Shown one piece after another: positions 61,213-64,000 of a stretch of 64,000 bases of DNA. The position numbers were made by a program, and so were the translations under genes. The DNA comes from Narthecium ossifragum. Taxonomy: Eukaryota > Streptophyta > Magnoliopsida > Dioscoreales > Nartheciaceae. The notes beneath the pieces are model-generated. The model worked only from the letters and a program-made list of their open reading frames with translations. It was not told where the DNA came from and made no database searches. Where the stretch lies: NCBI GenBank assembly GCA_963920575.1, contig OY986966.1, positions 28,282,581 through 28,346,580 on the forward strand, read 5' to 3'. How positions within the stretch are numbered: the first letter of the stretch is position 1; every line of letters begins with the position of its first letter.

Positions 61213-61219
61213 TTTTTTT
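61213..61219 (+). terminator. Pol III oligo-T terminator of tRNA-Trp
   Basis: A T7 run 20 nt after the tRNA end, followed by further T runs; enough to stop RNA polymerase III. Confidence 0.8.
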
Positions 61220-61441
61220 ATTTTTTTTGTTTATTTTTTTCTAAACGTGTCAGTTTACGGTGACTGCTCTATGTTTGAACGCTGCTCTATGTTTGGACAA
61301 AGGCAGCGAATCGTCGTATCTCTCTCGAATGAATGAATGATCCCATAGGCACGTTTCAGCCGTTGGATCCATCGCGGACTCTATCAGACTACTCTAAACA
61401 AGCTCGTCTCCAAAGTTTTTTCTTTTGAGAACCAGAGGCAG

Positions 61442-61465
61442 CGAGAGAGGGAGAGAGAGAGAGAG
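61442..61465 (+). repeat. (GA)n tract in the NDUFA5 leader
   Basis: A GAGA run directly upstream of the NDUFA5 start codon, in the presumed 5' untranslated region. Confidence 0.8.
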
Positions 61466-61495
61466 TTGGGAGTAGAGGTGAGGACTAAGGATACG

Positions 61496-64000
61496 ATGTT
61501 CCTGCGGAGGATATTAAATGGGGGGCTCGGAGCGATGGTGATGGCGAAGGTGAAGGAAACGACGGGGATCGTTGGGCTGGAGGTGGTGCCCAACGCGAGG
61601 GAGGTGTTGATCTCGCTGTACACGCGGACGCTGAAGGAGATCCAAGAGGTGCCGGAAGGAGAAGGGTACCGCAAGGCTGTGGAGAGCTTCACGAACCACC
61701 GTCTTCAGGTGTGCAAGGAGGAGGAGGACTGGGAGGTGATCGAGAAGCGTCTTGGATGCGGCCAGGTCGAGGAGCTCATCGAGGAGGCCCAGGACGAGCT
61801 TAAGCTCATTTCCAAGATGATCGGTATCTTACCATTCTTTGACATCCGTTATTCTAAGGATTGTTTCGTTGGATTTGGTGTTTTGGTGCTTCTACATAGT
61901 TAATGCCGGAGTTTTGGATCTATCCGCGAAATGGTTCGATTCAGGAAATCGATTTCTCCATCTTTAATCCCATACCTTCAGAAAGAAGATTATGTGAAAA
62001 TTTCGCGTAAAAATTGGGTTTTTAATAGGGCGTATGCCATGGTCCATGAAATACTTGCCCTCTCCTATATGTCCAGGACGTTTAGGGTATTTTTAATCTA
62101 GGATATGGTTTGGAGGTCCTTGTACACGACGCAAGTTGGAACTTTGAAACTTACCCAATTGTGAAATGGGTTTATTCGCTTATGCGTGAATTCTTAAGTG
62201 TTAGAAGTAGACTTAGGGTATTGGATGGGCCACAAAATGAGATCCATTCCCCTCTTTGACATCTACTACTTGATTAGGGACTTGGTTTACTGGACCTTGT
62301 CATACAAGTTGGCACTGTGAAATTTGTCCATTTTGAGGAACACATCCATTTCTCAAGGAGCATATCATGTAAATTTGGACAAACAATATTTTCTCGAAGC
62401 TTCTAGGCTGTAGTAATGGTAATTTTGTTGAGTGTGTCTCTAGGAAATGTGAACTTTTCGCTACTTGTTAAACTTAACCGAGTGGAAAATCCACGGCTTC
62501 TTGCTGGTGTCCCTTAAAAGGGTAGTATCCTGGAGATTTGTGGTCAATGTGAGGTTTGGAAAGTGAGTGTCTTGCTGAATAGTTTTCATTCAAAGCTATC
62601 TATATGAAGTGAGTATCTTGCTGAATAATTTTCATTCAAAGCTATGTGCATGTTGACATCATGTAGATGTTGGTTCTGTTATCATGGTTGTTTACTGGTG
62701 TTCTGCTTCTGATCCTTGTTACGGGCATCACCTTGCCCAACTTATTTCGTAAAGTAAGTGAACAGTAGATATTGCACTTGCTCTATGTCAATTAATGTTC
62801 TTTTGATTGGTACTCCGGGACGTTTAACATGTACTGGTAGGTTGAATGTGACTCTAGAAGATTTCCGTAGTGAGTGGGCATTTCAAGGGGTTAAGTGGCT
62901 ATTAGTTGTTGAGTGGGTAGCAATACACGAATGGCATATATGAAATTGAATATTGGTTCGTGTAAGTGGATACATGGCAGGATATTCAAGGACACTACTT
63001 GGTCTTTATGTATTAAGTTGGTATTCTACTTGCTTAAGGTGCATTGCAGGTACAATGGTTATGAAAGGGCAAGTGGATACAAGAGAAGCCGAGTTCGTAC
63101 TTTAGCATGTTAAGTGGATAAAATTCAGTTATCATCCTGAAGGATTGGGAATTTACAATTTGACGCATATTTTCAGGACGTTGAGCTAATGAAGAATTCA
63201 TACTCTTTTCATAGGTGTTTGAAGTATTTGTCTGCTTCTATCCATCTTTTATTGGTGTATGTTGGATAGCATCGAAATAAACCTTCATGAACTTGTTGAT
63301 TTGTTTAAAATGATGTTGGTTATTGGTCATTTGATCATGCCATTGATCTTTGAGTCGAACTACAATTGTATAATCTGGCTTATCTTTACGGTTATCCCTT
63401 TTTCTAGATGTCTTGGATGCTTGCAGAACTTAGTATTTTCACCTCTTCTAGGAATTTTGGGTAAGAGTAGGAAACAAAAACACCGGCATCTGGAGGCCAA
63501 ACAGAACTTGACATGTATTCCTGTTTTCCAGAGAATATAAAGAGTAGTAATTTTGGTGGTGGCGTTCTTTGAGGCCTCTAGAAACACGTCTGTTCTTGAA
63601 AACTGAGAGATAACCCCTCTATGCTCCTTCACTGTCAAAATGGATAAGACAACCCATGAAGTAGGAGTTGCAAAGTTTGAACTCGATGAGGTAGAGCTCT
63701 ATTGCCCTCTACCTTGACTGCATGGTATTCCTTCATTTTTGTGGCTTGACTGTTAGGTCAATTCCTTGATGACTGGCTACTCTTGTAGTGTAGCCTTTGT
63801 CATGTTTCTTCACATTGGCTTTCCTGATGAATGAAACTGAACAGGTCTCTAAGCACCTGGTCTTTGCATAAGTCCTCAATCATTAACACCATCTGTTGTG
63901 ACTAAATTTGTTTGTTATCTGCAGAGTGGGATCCGTGGGGTGTGCCTGATGACTATGAATGTGAAGTCATCGAAGACGACACTCCGATTCCTAAGCATGT
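61496..64000 (+). CDS. NADH dehydrogenase [ubiquinone] 1 alpha subcomplex subunit 5 (NDUFA5/B13), mitochondrial; truncated by the window edge
   Basis: An accessory subunit of mitochondrial complex I, located in the matrix arm. Exon 1 (61496-61823) encodes 109 residues: MFLRRILNGG start, then VKETTGIVGLEVVPNAREVL, GYRKAVESFTNHRLQVCKEE and RLGCGQVEELIEEAQDELKL. Exon 2 starts at 63925 after TATCTGCAG and reads EWDPWGVPDDYECEVIEDDT to the window end; phase 1 is kept across the 2.1-kb intron. The start at 61496 was chosen because plant orthologues begin MFLR; an upstream in-frame ATG at 61466 would add ten residues. The remaining C-terminal part, roughly 50 residues by comparison with Arabidopsis, lies beyond the window. 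The intron shows nothing recognisable. Confidence 0.95.

Overview
This is nuclear DNA from a flowering plant. The evidence is GT-AG introns, plant-only gene families, a nuclear tRNA-Trp(CCA), plant-type MITEs and Helitrons, and a LINE remnant. GC-rich, Ala/Arg/Pro-rich single-exon genes beside AT-rich intergenic DNA suggest a monocot, but I cannot name the species. No CRISPR array, rRNA, operon or prokaryotic feature is present.

Layout. (1) 395-16683, +: the 3' four fifths of SUPPRESSOR OF QUENCHING 1 (SOQ1), rebuilt as 23 in-frame exons encoding 843 residues. The introns are swollen by a GC-rich fold-back, a long-TIR MITE and tandem duplications. (2) 16.7-21.2 kb: no gene seen, but a near-perfect 61-bp inverted repeat and a GC-rich MITE. 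(3) 21834-22454, +: an atypical bHLH of the AIF/bHLH147-150 type with a leader intron. (4) 22.5-29.8 kb: gene-poor, with a pile-up of small Helitrons at 23.96-26.27 kb. (5) 29947-30282, +: a second small atypical bHLH, UPBEAT1-like. (6) 30.3-42.2 kb: repeats, including a hAT element nested in another MITE, a Tourist-like MITE with a TTA target-site duplication and a MITE-like hairpin, ending in a W-box-rich stretch. (7) 42358-43557, +: a group IIc WRKY gene with 3 exons. (8) 43.6-50.35 kb: intergenic, one more Helitron and a dead LINE remnant on the minus strand. (9) 50792-51994, +: an intronless F-box/DUF295 gene. (10) 54.3-59.7 kb: a tandem duplication carrying two WRN-like 3'-5' exonuclease genes, both minus strand. 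The second copy is interrupted upstream by a ~1.1-kb element that carries an F-box/kelch gene fragment. (11) 61122-61193: tRNA-Trp(CCA). (12) 61496 to the window end, +: the complex I subunit NDUFA5/B13, with exon 1 and the start of exon 2.

The genes are independent transcription units. SOQ1 acts in photoprotection in the chloroplast, NDUFA5 in mitochondrial respiration, the two bHLHs and the WRKY in transcriptional control, the F-box protein probably in ubiquitin ligation, and the exonucleases in nucleic-acid trimming. I found no wholly new multi-gene system. The best leads are the gene-fragment-bearing transposon next to the exonuclease duplication, the near-perfect palindrome with a template-switch signature, and the Helitron family defined by its termini.
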